From Fibrobacter sp. UWT2 (GTDB taxonomy: Bacteria > Fibrobacterota > Fibrobacteria > Fibrobacterales > Fibrobacteraceae), in NCBI RefSeq assembly GCF_900142545.1, contig NZ_FRBF01000003.1, positions 124,001 through 188,000 of the forward strand: DNA of 64,000 nt, written 5' to 3'. The position numbers were made by a program, and so were the translations under genes. Under the pieces are notes generated by a model. It saw only the letters and a list, made by a program, of their open reading frames with translations. It did not search any database and was not told where the DNA came from. Within the stretch, counting starts at the first letter, position 1. The number at the start of each line of letters is the position of its first letter. Of the stretch, positions 34,791-43,129 are shown one piece after another.

Positions 34791-34850
34791 GCTTTTGAAG
34801 ATAATTTTAAAGATAGAAGGTGTGGTGTTTTACCTTCAGAGGAGTCCTTT

Positions 34851-37079
34851 ATGGATGTTTGGAATGTTAAAGGCCTGAAGAAGGCCGCGTGTTTGATTGT
34901 GGGCTTGGCGGCTTTCGGCCTTGCCGACAACCCGATTTCGACTTACCATTACCTGGCAGACCCGGGTGCTGCCGCTGACGATGAGTACTTCTATATCATC
35001 ACGGACTCCGATGACCCGGCTCCGTACAATTCTAACGGTTACAAGATTTACGCCCTTTATGCATTCCGCAGTAGGGATATGCAGAACTGGACCGACTTCG
35101 GCATTATTTACGATGCCCGTAAGGTGAGCGGCATTAACGACATTTGGGCTTCTGGCATTGCCGTGCATAACGGTACGTTCTACATCGTGTTCCCCGATGG
35201 CGGTGGCGGCGGTATCGGCTATATCAAGGCTCCTGCAATTGAAGGCCCGTGGACGAACGCCGTGGGTAACGGCAAGGACAAGCTTGTCGGCGGTCGCGGC
35301 ATTATCGGTTGCGATGGTGTGTCTTGGTGCTTTGACCCGGGTATCTTTATCGATGACGACGGAACCACCTACGTTACATGGGGCGGCGGCGAAAGTAACA
35401 GCCGTCCGAACACCGATAACTTCGATATCGTCAAGCTGAACGATGCGAAAAATGCTCCGGTGGGTAACGGCAGCCACGTGAAGGTGAACAACTTGCCGAC
35501 CCGCAAGATGCTTGAAGCCTCTTACATCCACAAGCACAAGGGCACTTACTACTTCTCGTACAGTACCGGTTGGCAGCAGGGCGCTCCGACGATTGACTAC
35601 GGTACTTCTAACAACGTAATGGGCCCTTACACCTGGAAGGGCACCATTCTCGGCGACCCGAGTATGAACGGCCGCAGCATCAACGGCAACAACAACCACC
35701 ATGGTATCGCCGAATTCAAGGGCCACTCTTATGTTGTCTATCATGACCGTCGTATTGCCAAGGGCCATAACGGCCTGGAAATTATTCCGGCCGATGACGG
35801 TCAGCCGAAACCGAACGAAGGCTATCACCGTAGCGTTTCCGTAGACGAAATGTTCTACAACGCCGACGGTACAATTAAGCAGGTGGTTTGCACCAACGAA
35901 GGCCCGGAACAGATTGAAAACTTCGATCCGTACGATTGGTATCCGGCTCTCACGAGTTCCAAGCAGAAGGGCATTCGCAGCCGCTCCAACTTTGTGCAGG
36001 GCAAGGCTGCTGAACATGTGCTGCTTCCGCTTTCGACCAAGGAATCTTGGCTGCGCGTTTCGGGTGTTGACTTCGGTACTGCAGCGACGGCCTTCAAGGT
36101 TGAAGCCGCAAGCGCTGGCGACGGCAACAAGATTGAAATCCGCACGGGTTCTGCAACGGGTACGCTCGCAGGCACTTGTAACCTCAAGAATACCGGCAAC
36201 AAGAATACTTATGCCGAAACCACTTGCGAAGTGGAAGGACTCAAGGGCATTGTAAAACAGCTGTTCTTGGTGTTCAAGGGCGCTCAGGATTCTACCATGG
36301 CTGTTAAGGCCTGGGGCTTCGAAGGCAGTGGATCAACTCCTCCCACACCGCAGTCTCCGTTCGGAGGCAAGGCTTGGGAAATTCCGGGCAAGATTGAAGT
36401 CGAAAACTTCGATGAACCGGGTGTCGGCCGCGGCAGCGAAATCAAGTCTTACAGTGAAAACGATTCCGACGACCATGGCATTGAAAATGGTGGCACGAGC
36501 TACCGCGAAGGTACCGGCGTCGATATTTACAAGAAGGCGACCGGTTACGTGGTGGGCTACAACCAGTCTGGCGAATGGCTCGAATACACCGTGAACGTGA
36601 AGGAAGATGGCGATTACACCATGTACGCTTCTGTCGCAACGGACAATTCTACCGCTGGATTCTCGCTGTCTATCGATGAAAACAAGATTGCCGATGTCGC
36701 AGTCTCTGGTTCCAGCTGGGAAGACTTTGCCAATGTGAAAGCCAATGTGTCTCTGAAGGCTGGCGAACATATCCTGCGCATGACGGTAACGGGCGACTGG
36801 TTCGACATTGACTACATCAACTTCGTTGCAGGCAAGGACGCTCCGGAAACACCGACGGGTCTTGCAGGTAACGTGAAGCTGAATGTGGCCAAGGAATCGA
36901 CGTTTGACGTGTTCAATTTGAATGGCAAGAAGGTGGCTAGCTTTACGGCCCGCAACATGGCCGAAGCTTCCAAACTCTGGCAGAGTGGTTCCATTCAGGG
37001 TAGCGAAAAGGCTCAGGGAATATGCCTGATTCGTAATCGCGCAAACGGCATGATTGCAAAGGTGCGTACTACCAAATAG
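34851..37079 (+). CDS. Secreted GH43 arabinofuranosidase/xylosidase with two CBM6 modules (copy B)
   Basis: A 742-residue paralogue of the gene just upstream, with the same signal peptide type (KAACLIVGLAAFGLA) and the same domain order: GH43 (YHYLADPGAAADDEYFY, WCFDPGIFIDDDG, LEASYIHKHKG), first CBM6 (LRVSGVDFGTAATAF), linker STPPTPQSP, second CBM6 ([35 protein letters not shown]) and a C-terminal module (FDVFNLNGKKVASFTARNM, ICLIRNRANG). The catalytic and first CBM6 parts are very close to copy A. The second CBM6 instead resembles those of GH30 and GH27, so that module appears to have been exchanged. Substrate specificity may therefore differ from copy A. Confidence 0.88.
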   Translation: MDVWNVKGLKKAACLIVGLAAFGLADNPISTYHYLADPGAAADDEYFYIITDSDDPAPYNSNGYKIYALYAFRSRDMQNWTDFGIIYDARKVSGINDIWASGIAVHNGTFYIVFPDGGGGGIGYIKAPAIEGPWTNAVGNGKDKLVGGRGIIGCDGVSWCFDPGIFIDDDGTTYVTWGGGESNSRPNTDNFDIVKLNDAKNAPVGNGSHVKVNNLPTRKMLEASYIHKHKGTYYFSYSTGWQQGAPTIDYGTSNNVMGPYTWKGTILGDPSMNGRSINGNNNHHGIAEFKGHSYVVYHDRRIAKGHNGLEIIPADDGQPKPNEGYHRSVSVDEMFYNADGTIKQVVCTNEGPEQIENFDPYDWYPALTSSKQKGIRSRSNFVQGKAAEHVLLPLSTKESWLRVSGVDFGTAATAFKVEAASAGDGNKIEIRTGSATGTLAGTCNLKNTGNKNTYAETTCEVEGLKGIVKQLFLVFKGAQDSTMAVKAWGFEGSGSTPPTPQSPFGGKAWEIPGKIEVENFDEPGVGRGSEIKSYSENDSDDHGIENGGTSYREGTGVDIYKKATGYVVGYNQSGEWLEYTVNVKEDGDYTMYASVATDNSTAGFSLSIDENKIADVAVSGSSWEDFANVKANVSLKAGEHILRMTVTGDWFDIDYINFVAGKDAPETPTGLAGNVKLNVAKESTFDVFNLNGKKVASFTARNMAEASKLWQSGSIQGSEKAQGICLIRNRANGMIAKVRTTK

Positions 37080-37109
37080 TTTCCCATAAACACATCCAAC
37101 CAGGAGGAC

Positions 37110-37127
37110 ACCCCCGAACGGGGGTGC
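37110..37127 (+). terminator. Hairpin between the copy B GH43 and GH30 genes
   Basis: CACCCCC-GAAC-GGGGGTG is a strong 7-bp stem, but the following CCTTTCCTCT is a weak T-tract. Part of the transcription may continue into the GH30 gene, which lacks the shared operator. Confidence 0.6.
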
Positions 37128-37211
37128 CTTTCCTCTGGGAAAAAAGGTCTTGATTTTAGAATTGCAGGAATGTATTTTAATATCGGGAGTTGTGTTAAAA
37201 AGGAGTATAAG

Positions 37212-39302
37212 ATGACAATCCAAAAAATTGCAAAGAGTGTGGGCCTTGCCTTTGGAGTGGTTGGCCTTTGGAGTTCGGCTATGGCCTCGACGGTCAATGT
37301 CGACGTAACGGAAGAACACCAGGTCATTCGCGGTTTCGGTGGCATGGTGCATAACCAGTGGCAGGGCGGTGGCGGTCTTTCCGAAGCCGATGCCAAGCTT
37401 GCGTTCGGTACGGGCGATGGCCAGATTGGCTTGAACACGCTCCGTATTCCGGTGTATGCAAGCTCAAACGATTTTAATAAAGAAGTACAGGCCGCAAAGT
37501 ATGCCAAAAAGTACGCCGGCGATGACTTTATCTTGTATGCAACGCCGTGGACTTCGCCGTACGCGGGTGCAAACCAGCACATGGCTTCTTCGAACTACCA
37601 GAAGTATGTGGATCACCTGAACAGCTTCAATGATTACATGAAGAACCAGGGCGTTCCCCTGTACGCCATCTCTATCAGTAACGAACCGGACTGGTGCGGT
37701 GAATGGGCTTGCTGGAGTGCAGATGAAATCTACAACTTCACCAAGGGCTATGCCGATAAGATGCGCAAGAACGGCGTCAAGGTGATTTCGACGGAATCGT
37801 TTGCTTATCAAAAGAAACTTTATGATAAAGTGCTGAACGATGCGAATGCTCTCAAGAACTGGGACATTCTCGGTGCGCACTTCTATGCGAGCGACAGAAA
37901 CACTGCCGATAGCTGGTTCCAGTATTCCTTGGCTGACCAGAAAAACGTGGAACGCTGGATGACGGAACACTACACCGAAAGCCAGGGCAGCGGTAACTAC
38001 TGGCGCACGATTACGAATACGGGCGACCAGGCGAACCAGAACAAGCGCGATACCGTGAACGCCATGGATGTGGCTTACGAAATCCACCGCGCCATGGTTG
38101 TGGGCAACTTCAATCAGTACACCTGGTGGTACATCCGTCGTTGCTATGGCCTGATCATGGAAAAGGACTTTGGCAACAAGCTTCAGATTCCGAGCAACGA
38201 AATCGGCAAGATTTCTAAGCGCGGTTACGTGATGAGCCAGTTCGCCCGATTCATCCGCCCGGGTGCAATCCGCGTGGGAGCGACCGCCAAGCCCGAAGCA
38301 AACCTGTTTGCCAGTGCTTACAAGAGCTCCGAAGGCGACTCCGTGATTGTGGTGCTCGTGAACCGCGATTACAAGAATTCCAAGACCGTAACGGTGAACG
38401 TGAAGGGTGCCGATGTGGAAACGTTCCATGTGTACACCACGAGCCAGGCGAAGAATGCCAAGTATGAAGGCGAAGTCGAAGTCAAGAACGGCTCCGTGAC
38501 AATCACCATGGATCCGGGCAGCTCGGAATTCAAGGATTGCATCGTGACGCTCGTGGGCGTGGGAACGCCTGCAGAACCTGTACCGCGCGAACCGTTTGGT
38601 GGCAAGGCTGTGGAACTCCCGGGCAAGATCGAAGCCGAAAACTTTGACGTTCCGGGTACCGGCAAGGAAAACAAGACCTATTACGATTCCGATTCCGAAA
38701 ACCATGCCTGCACCGACGAAGGCAAGACTGCCGAATGCTCCAAGGTTCGTGAAGATACGGGCGTCGATATTTACAAGAAGTCCTCTGGCGCTGTCGTGGT
38801 GGGTCACAACCAGGCTGGCGAATGGCTTGAATACACCGTGAACGTGAAGGAAGCCGGCGAATACACCATGACCGCTTCTGTTGCGACAGCCAATTCGGAT
38901 CCGGGCTTTACGCTTTCGATCGATGGAAAGTCCCTTGCCGAAGTTCCGGTTTCCGGTTCCAGCTGGGATGACTTCAAGGATGTCACGGCCAAGGTGACGC
39001 TCCCGGCTGGCGAACATATTCTGCGCCTCGAAGTGACGACCTCTTGGTTCGATATTGATTACCTCAAGTTCGAAAAGCCGTGCGAAAACTGCAATACGGG
39101 TATTGCCGATGCTCGCCTGAACATGCCGACCGAAACCGAAAGCTACCGCATTTTCGATATGAACGGAAGCTATCTCGGTGTGGTTTCTGCAACGGGCATG
39201 CCAGAACTCCGTGCCAATGCGGCTAGCCTCGTGAAGCGCGGTGGCGCCTACCTGGCCAAGTCCATGAATGGCCGTACCAAGCTCATTCAGGTGACGAAAT
39301 AA
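37212..39302 (+). CDS. Secreted GH30 (subfamily 8-like) glucuronoxylanase with CBM6
   Basis: A 696-residue protein with signal peptide VGLAFGVVGLWSSAMA. The GH30 barrel plus side beta-domain (about 27-430) has acid/base Glu158 in SISNEPDW and nucleophile Glu252 in WMTEHY. The Arg in WWYIRRCYGL (309 or 310) matches the residue that recognises the glucuronic acid branch in GH30_8 enzymes. So it should cut xylan at positions set by methylglucuronate. A CBM6 follows (about 460-620: [36 protein letters not shown]) and a C-terminal module (YRIFDMNGSYLGVVSATG, LIQVTK) nearly identical to that of the first CE6 esterase. The ATG follows AAAGGAGTATAAG. No TTGAC palindrome lies at the usual distance; it may be transcribed by read-through or from another promoter. 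Confidence 0.88.
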   Translation: MTIQKIAKSVGLAFGVVGLWSSAMASTVNVDVTEEHQVIRGFGGMVHNQWQGGGGLSEADAKLAFGTGDGQIGLNTLRIPVYASSNDFNKEVQAAKYAKKYAGDDFILYATPWTSPYAGANQHMASSNYQKYVDHLNSFNDYMKNQGVPLYAISISNEPDWCGEWACWSADEIYNFTKGYADKMRKNGVKVISTESFAYQKKLYDKVLNDANALKNWDILGAHFYASDRNTADSWFQYSLADQKNVERWMTEHYTESQGSGNYWRTITNTGDQANQNKRDTVNAMDVAYEIHRAMVVGNFNQYTWWYIRRCYGLIMEKDFGNKLQIPSNEIGKISKRGYVMSQFARFIRPGAIRVGATAKPEANLFASAYKSSEGDSVIVVLVNRDYKNSKTVTVNVKGADVETFHVYTTSQAKNAKYEGEVEVKNGSVTITMDPGSSEFKDCIVTLVGVGTPAEPVPREPFGGKAVELPGKIEAENFDVPGTGKENKTYYDSDSENHACTDEGKTAECSKVREDTGVDIYKKSSGAVVVGHNQAGEWLEYTVNVKEAGEYTMTASVATANSDPGFTLSIDGKSLAEVPVSGSSWDDFKDVTAKVTLPAGEHILRLEVTTSWFDIDYLKFEKPCENCNTGIADARLNMPTETESYRIFDMNGSYLGVVSATGMPELRANAASLVKRGGAYLAKSMNGRTKLIQVTK

Positions 39303-39332
39303 GCTAAAATCTCTAAAAAACCTTGCTGAAAG

Positions 39333-39357
39333 CCCCGGAATGTTTCCGGGGTTTTTC
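39333..39357 (+). terminator. Terminator after the GH30 gene
   Basis: CCCCGGAA paired with TTCCGGGG around TGT, followed by TTTTTC. A clear intrinsic terminator. Confidence 0.85.
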
Positions 39358-39362
39358 GTTGG

Positions 39363-39377
39363 TTGATTATTTATCCA
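39363..39377. promoter_or_regulatory. Degenerate shared operator, first CE6 gene copy
   Basis: TTGATTATTTATCCA keeps the left half TTGAT and a changed right half ATCCA. Its centre (39370) is 48 bp upstream of GGTAATTTTA at 39418, and the ATG is at 39451. It is recognised mainly by position and by its near identity to the second CE6 copy. Confidence 0.5.
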
Positions 39378-39450
39378 TGGAATATTCGCCTTTTATGCGA
39401 AAAAAGCTGTTTTTGAGGGTAATTTTAGAGTATTGCAAAAGGAGTGTGAT

Positions 39451-41055
39451 ATGGATTTCAAGAAGATTTCCGAGTTTTTGACCCCGGCCCTTTGGCTTGC
39501 GGGCGGGCTGATGATGCTTGCGACAATTGCAAACGCGGCACCGGACCCGAATTTCCACATTTACATTGCGTATGGCCAGTCCAACATGGAAGGCAATGCC
39601 ACGAACTTTGACAAGAATGTCGACGGTAAGGAACATCCGCGCGTAAAGATGTTCGCAACGACGTCTTGCAGTAACCTTGGCCGCCCGACAGTGGGCGAGA
39701 TGTACCCGGCAGTGCCTCCGATGTTTAAGTGCAACCAGGGCCTTTCTCCGGCAGACTGGTTTGGCCGCCACATGGCAGACTCCCTGCCCGATGTGACAAT
39801 CGGTATTATCCCGGTGGCGCAGGGCGGCACGAGTATCCGTTTGTTTGACCCCGATGACTACAAGAATTACCTTAATTCCGCCGAAAGCTGGCTGAAGAAC
39901 GGTGCCAAGGCTTACGGTGACGATGGTAACGCCATGGGCCGTATTATCGAAGTGGCCAAGAAGGCTCAAGAAAAAGGCGTCATCAAGGGCATTATCTTCC
40001 ACCAGGGCGAAACCGATGGTGGCATGAGCAACTGGGAACAGATTGTCAAGAAGACTTACGAATACATGCTCACGCAGCTTGGCCTTAAAGCAGAAGAAAC
40101 CCCGTTTGTCGCCGGCGAAATGGTGGACGGCGGTTCTTGCGCGGGCTTTAACAGCCGTGTGCACAATCTTTCCAAGTACATCGTCAACTTTGGCGTGGCG
40201 AGCTCCAAGGGCTACGGAAGCAAGGGCGACGGCCTCCACTTTACCGTAGAAGGCTACCGCGGCATGGGTCAGCGTTACGCTCAGGAAATGCTCAAGCTCA
40301 TTAACGTAGCGCCAGTGGATCCTGAACCGCAGACTCCGTTCAAGGGAGAAGCTCTTGCGATTCCGGGCAAGGTCGAAGTGGAAGATTTCGACAAGCCGGG
40401 TATCGGCAAGAACGAAGATGGAACGAGCAATGCTTCTTACGGCGACGATAGCGAAAACCACGGTGACTCCGACTACCGCAAGGATACCGGCGTTGACCTG
40501 TACAAGAAAGCTACCGGAATTGCCGCTGGCTACAACACTACCGGCGACTGGCTCGAATGGACTGTCAATGTTGCCGAAGCAGGCGATTACACCGCTGCAG
40601 CTTCTGTTGCTACCGACGGTACGGGTTCCTTTACGCTCTCTATCGATGGCAAGTCCGTTGGCGAATTCACGGTCACGGGCTCTAGCTACGATGATTTCAC
40701 CGAAGTGAAGCAGAAGGTGACTCTCCCGGCCGGTAAGCATATTCTGCGCATGGATGTGACGCAGCAATACTTTGATATCGACTACATCAACTTCTCGATG
40801 GCGCAGGATCCTTGCGATGGTTGTGGAGAACCATGCGCCGATTGCGGCACCAAGATTGCCGATGTCCGTCTGAATATGCCGACCGAAGCCGAAAATTACC
40901 GCATTTTCGATATGAACGGCACCTATCTTGGCGTGGTCCGTGCAACGGGCAAGGCGGAACTCCGCGTGAATGCCGCTAACCTGGTCAAGCGCGGTGGCAC
41001 CTACCTGGCCAAGTCTGCAAAGGGCCGTACGAACCTGATTCAGGTAGCCAAATAG
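39451..41055 (+). CDS. Secreted CE6 acetylxylan esterase with CBM6 (copy A)
   Basis: A 534-residue protein with a signal peptide (LTPALWLAGGLMMLATIANA). The SGNH-type esterase domain (about 34-285) has the nucleophile Ser44 in YGQSNMEG, the HQGETDG block and the catalytic Asp-His in DGLHFTVEGY, the layout of family CE6, first described from F. succinogenes (Axe6). It removes acetyl groups from xylan and so helps GH30 and GH43. A CBM6 follows (about 300-450: IPGKVEVEDFDKPG, AGYNTTGDWLEWTV, FDIDYINF). The C-terminal module (YRIFDMNGTYLGVVRATG, LIQVAK) is close to that of GH30. The ATG at 39451 has AAAGGAG 11 bases upstream. Confidence 0.9.
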   Translation: MDFKKISEFLTPALWLAGGLMMLATIANAAPDPNFHIYIAYGQSNMEGNATNFDKNVDGKEHPRVKMFATTSCSNLGRPTVGEMYPAVPPMFKCNQGLSPADWFGRHMADSLPDVTIGIIPVAQGGTSIRLFDPDDYKNYLNSAESWLKNGAKAYGDDGNAMGRIIEVAKKAQEKGVIKGIIFHQGETDGGMSNWEQIVKKTYEYMLTQLGLKAEETPFVAGEMVDGGSCAGFNSRVHNLSKYIVNFGVASSKGYGSKGDGLHFTVEGYRGMGQRYAQEMLKLINVAPVDPEPQTPFKGEALAIPGKVEVEDFDKPGIGKNEDGTSNASYGDDSENHGDSDYRKDTGVDLYKKATGIAAGYNTTGDWLEWTVNVAEAGDYTAAASVATDGTGSFTLSIDGKSVGEFTVTGSSYDDFTEVKQKVTLPAGKHILRMDVTQQYFDIDYINFSMAQDPCDGCGEPCADCGTKIADVRLNMPTEAENYRIFDMNGTYLGVVRATGKAELRVNAANLVKRGGTYLAKSAKGRTNLIQVAK

Positions 41056-41087
41056 GCATTTTGGACGATTTTAAGAATTGAATGCTG

Positions 41088-41113
41088 AGACCCGCCTAAA
41101 AAGGCGGGTTTCT
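41088..41113 (+). terminator. Terminator after the first CE6 gene
   Basis: ACCCGCC paired with GGCGGGT around TAAAAAA, then TTCTTGTTT. An intrinsic terminator between the two CE6 paralogues. Confidence 0.82.
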
Positions 41114-41136
41114 TGTTTATTTTTCATTACCTTTTG

Positions 41137-41151
41137 TTGACTATTTATCCA
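41137..41151. promoter_or_regulatory. Degenerate shared operator, second CE6 gene copy
   Basis: TTGACTATTTATCCA has its centre at 41144, 49 bp upstream of GGTAATTTTA at 41193. The right half is ATCCA as in the other CE6 gene, so these two promoters form a subtype, probably created when the gene was duplicated. Confidence 0.52.
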
Positions 41152-41225
41152 TAAATTTTGGCGTTTTTCGCGTGAAATCGGCGTTTTTTGAGGGTAATTT
41201 TAGGGTATTGCAAAAGGAGTGTGCT

Positions 41226-42869
41226 ATGGATTTCAAAAAAGTTTCTGAGTTTTTGACTCCGACATTATGGCTTGTGGGCGGGCTTTTGATGCTTGCGACG
41301 CTTGCCAATGCGGCGCCGAACCCGAATTTCCACATTTATATCGCCTACGGCCAGTCCAACATGGCGGGTAACGGCGATATCGTCCCTTCCGAAGACCAGG
41401 ACAAGTACAAGGACAAGTTCTTGATGCTCGCCTCGCATAACGCAAACGCGAGCCAGCGCAGCGGCAAGACGAATCAGTCTATCAAGACGGGCGAATGGTA
41501 CCCGGCAATTCCCCCGATGTTCCACCCCTTCGAAAACTTTTCTCCGGCAGACTACTTCGGCCGCGCTATGGTGGATTCCCTGCCGGGCGTTACCGTGGGT
41601 ATTATTCCGGTCGCTATCGGTGCGGTGAGCATCCGCGCCTTCGACAAGGACCAGTACGAAGCTTATTTCAGGGGCGATGGCAAGGACATCATGAACTGGG
41701 GCTGGCCCAAGGATTACGACAACAACCCTCCGGGACGCATTCTGGAACTTGCCAAGAAGGCAAAGGAAGTGGGCGTCATCAAGGGCTTCATCTTCCACCA
41801 GGGCGAAAGTGACGGTACCGATGCTAACTGGCGCAAGACCGTTTACAAGACCTACAAGGACGTGATTGATGCGCTTGGCTTGGACGAAAATGAAGTGCCG
41901 TTTGTGGCGGGCGAACTCCTCCAGGAAGGCCAGAACTGCTGCTCTAGCAAAAACGGCGGCATTGCCCAGCTCAAGCAAAATTTCAAGAAGTTCGGACTTG
42001 CCTCTTCCAAGGGCTTGCAGGGTAACGGCAAGGACCCGTACCACTTTGGCCGTGCAGGCGTGATTGAACTTGGCAAGCGCTACTGCTCCGAAATGCTCAA
42101 GCTTATCGACAAGACGATTGATCCGGATGCTCCGCCGGTAAACCTTGTGGACCCGAGCCAGTCTACGGTTCCGGATGAACCGCCCGAGGAATATGGCCCG
42201 TACACGGACCCGATTGAAATCCCTGGCAAGGTCGAAGCTGAAAACTACAACAAGGGCGGCGCCGACAAGGCTTATTACGATTTGAGCAAGGGCAACGAAG
42301 GCGGCAAGCTTCGTAAGGACGATGTGGATATTTATCAGCCGAACATGGGCATTGTCGTGGGCCACTGCCAGAAGGGCGAATGGCTCAAGTACACCGTAAA
42401 CGTGGAAAACGATGGCGAATACGAAATTTCTGCCAACGTGGCGGGCGAGAACGGAACCGGTGGATTTGTGCTCTACATGGATGGCGATCGCATCGGTGAC
42501 GAAATCGTGAATGCAGGTTCGGGCTTTGATACGTTTACCACGGCGAAAGGCGGCAGGGCTGCTCTGGTTGCCGGTGAACATGAGCTCAAGCTCGAAATCA
42601 CCAATGACTGGATCGATATTGACTTCATAGAATTCAGACTCACTTCTACGGGCATTGCCCAGCGTGTGAACCTGATGACCGAAGCCGAAAGCAATTTTAA
42701 CCTGTTCGATATGCAGGGCAAGCATGTGGCTAGCTTCAAGGCCTCTGGCATGGATGCTGCAGTCCGCATGGTCAAGGGCGGTGTCAAGGGTATCCGTCAG
42801 GGAGTGTATTTGGTTCGCTCTGCAAGCAAGATGGGCATCAAACAAAAGGTGGTGACTTATGAAAAGTAA
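41226..42869 (+). CDS. Secreted CE6-type acetylesterase with CBM6 (copy B)
   Basis: A 547-residue paralogue of the preceding gene. The signal region (LTPTLWLVGGLLMLATLANA) and the leader are almost the same; Ser44 lies in YGQSNMAG, HQGESDG is present, and the Asp-His pair lies in DPYHFGRAGV. The esterase domain carries an insertion (about 105-135) absent in copy A. The CBM6 (about 340-480: IPGKVEAENYNKGG, VGHCQKGEWLKYTV, IDIDFIEF) is divergent, and the C-terminal module (FNLFDMQGKHVASFKASGM, GVYLVRSASK) is of the GH43 type rather than the copy A type. Its substrate may therefore differ. Its end overlaps a possible 27-residue membrane peptide gene. Confidence 0.87.
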   Translation: MDFKKVSEFLTPTLWLVGGLLMLATLANAAPNPNFHIYIAYGQSNMAGNGDIVPSEDQDKYKDKFLMLASHNANASQRSGKTNQSIKTGEWYPAIPPMFHPFENFSPADYFGRAMVDSLPGVTVGIIPVAIGAVSIRAFDKDQYEAYFRGDGKDIMNWGWPKDYDNNPPGRILELAKKAKEVGVIKGFIFHQGESDGTDANWRKTVYKTYKDVIDALGLDENEVPFVAGELLQEGQNCCSSKNGGIAQLKQNFKKFGLASSKGLQGNGKDPYHFGRAGVIELGKRYCSEMLKLIDKTIDPDAPPVNLVDPSQSTVPDEPPEEYGPYTDPIEIPGKVEAENYNKGGADKAYYDLSKGNEGGKLRKDDVDIYQPNMGIVVGHCQKGEWLKYTVNVENDGEYEISANVAGENGTGGFVLYMDGDRIGDEIVNAGSGFDTFTTAKGGRAALVAGEHELKLEITNDWIDIDFIEFRLTSTGIAQRVNLMTEAESNFNLFDMQGKHVASFKASGMDAAVRMVKGGVKGIRQGVYLVRSASKMGIKQKVVTYEK

Positions 42870-42942
42870 TGAAATTACAATTATCAAGCAGATTGCGTTT
42901 TTCTCGGTAGTCGCGGTCGTGCTCGGATTCCTTTACGGTTAG
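42859..42942 (+). CDS. Candidate 27-residue membrane peptide
   Basis: A short frame overlapping the last 11 bases of the second CE6 gene, with ATG at 42859. It encodes MKSNEITIIKQIAFFSVVAVVLGFLYG: a short polar start, then about 16 hydrophobic residues, enough for one membrane span. AAGGTGGTGA lies just upstream and could bind ribosomes, and the overlap allows translational coupling. It ends before the CE6 terminator, so it would be on the same transcript. It is a plausible small membrane protein; chance cannot be excluded without conservation data. Confidence 0.4.
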   Translation: MKSNEITIIKQIAFFSVVAVVLGFLYG

Positions 42943-42968
42943 GACTTAAACTCTCTCTCTTTGTTTTG

Positions 42969-42992
42969 CACCCCTGAATAAGGGGTGTTTTT
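42969..42992 (+). terminator. Terminator after the second CE6 gene
   Basis: CACCCCT paired with AGGGGTG around GAATA, followed by TTTTTC. It ends 20 bases before the next operator palindrome. Confidence 0.87.
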
Positions 42993-43012
42993 CATTTTAT
43001 TGGCGAAAAGGA

Positions 43013-43027
43013 TTGACAATTTGTCAA
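43013..43027. promoter_or_regulatory. Shared operator palindrome, third GH43 gene copy
   Basis: TTGACAATTTGTCAA is a perfect palindrome with centre at 43020, 49 bp upstream of the box GGTAATTTTA at 43069, and the ATG is at 43130. This is the closest to the consensus of all nine copies. Confidence 0.78.
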
Positions 43028-43129
43028 AGGATAATGTGTGCGGGAATGGTAAAAAGGGCCTTTTTTAGGGTAATTTTACTATGAAGAAATTTGCATGGGC
43101 GGTGGTGCGCCCGCAAAAGGAGTACTAAC

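Noticed and set aside
37081-37211. A tenth copy of the TTGAC-N5-GTCAA operator before the GH30 gene
   Set aside because: At the expected distance from the GGTCTTGATTTTAG segment there is no palindrome, so GH30 is not counted in the regulon.
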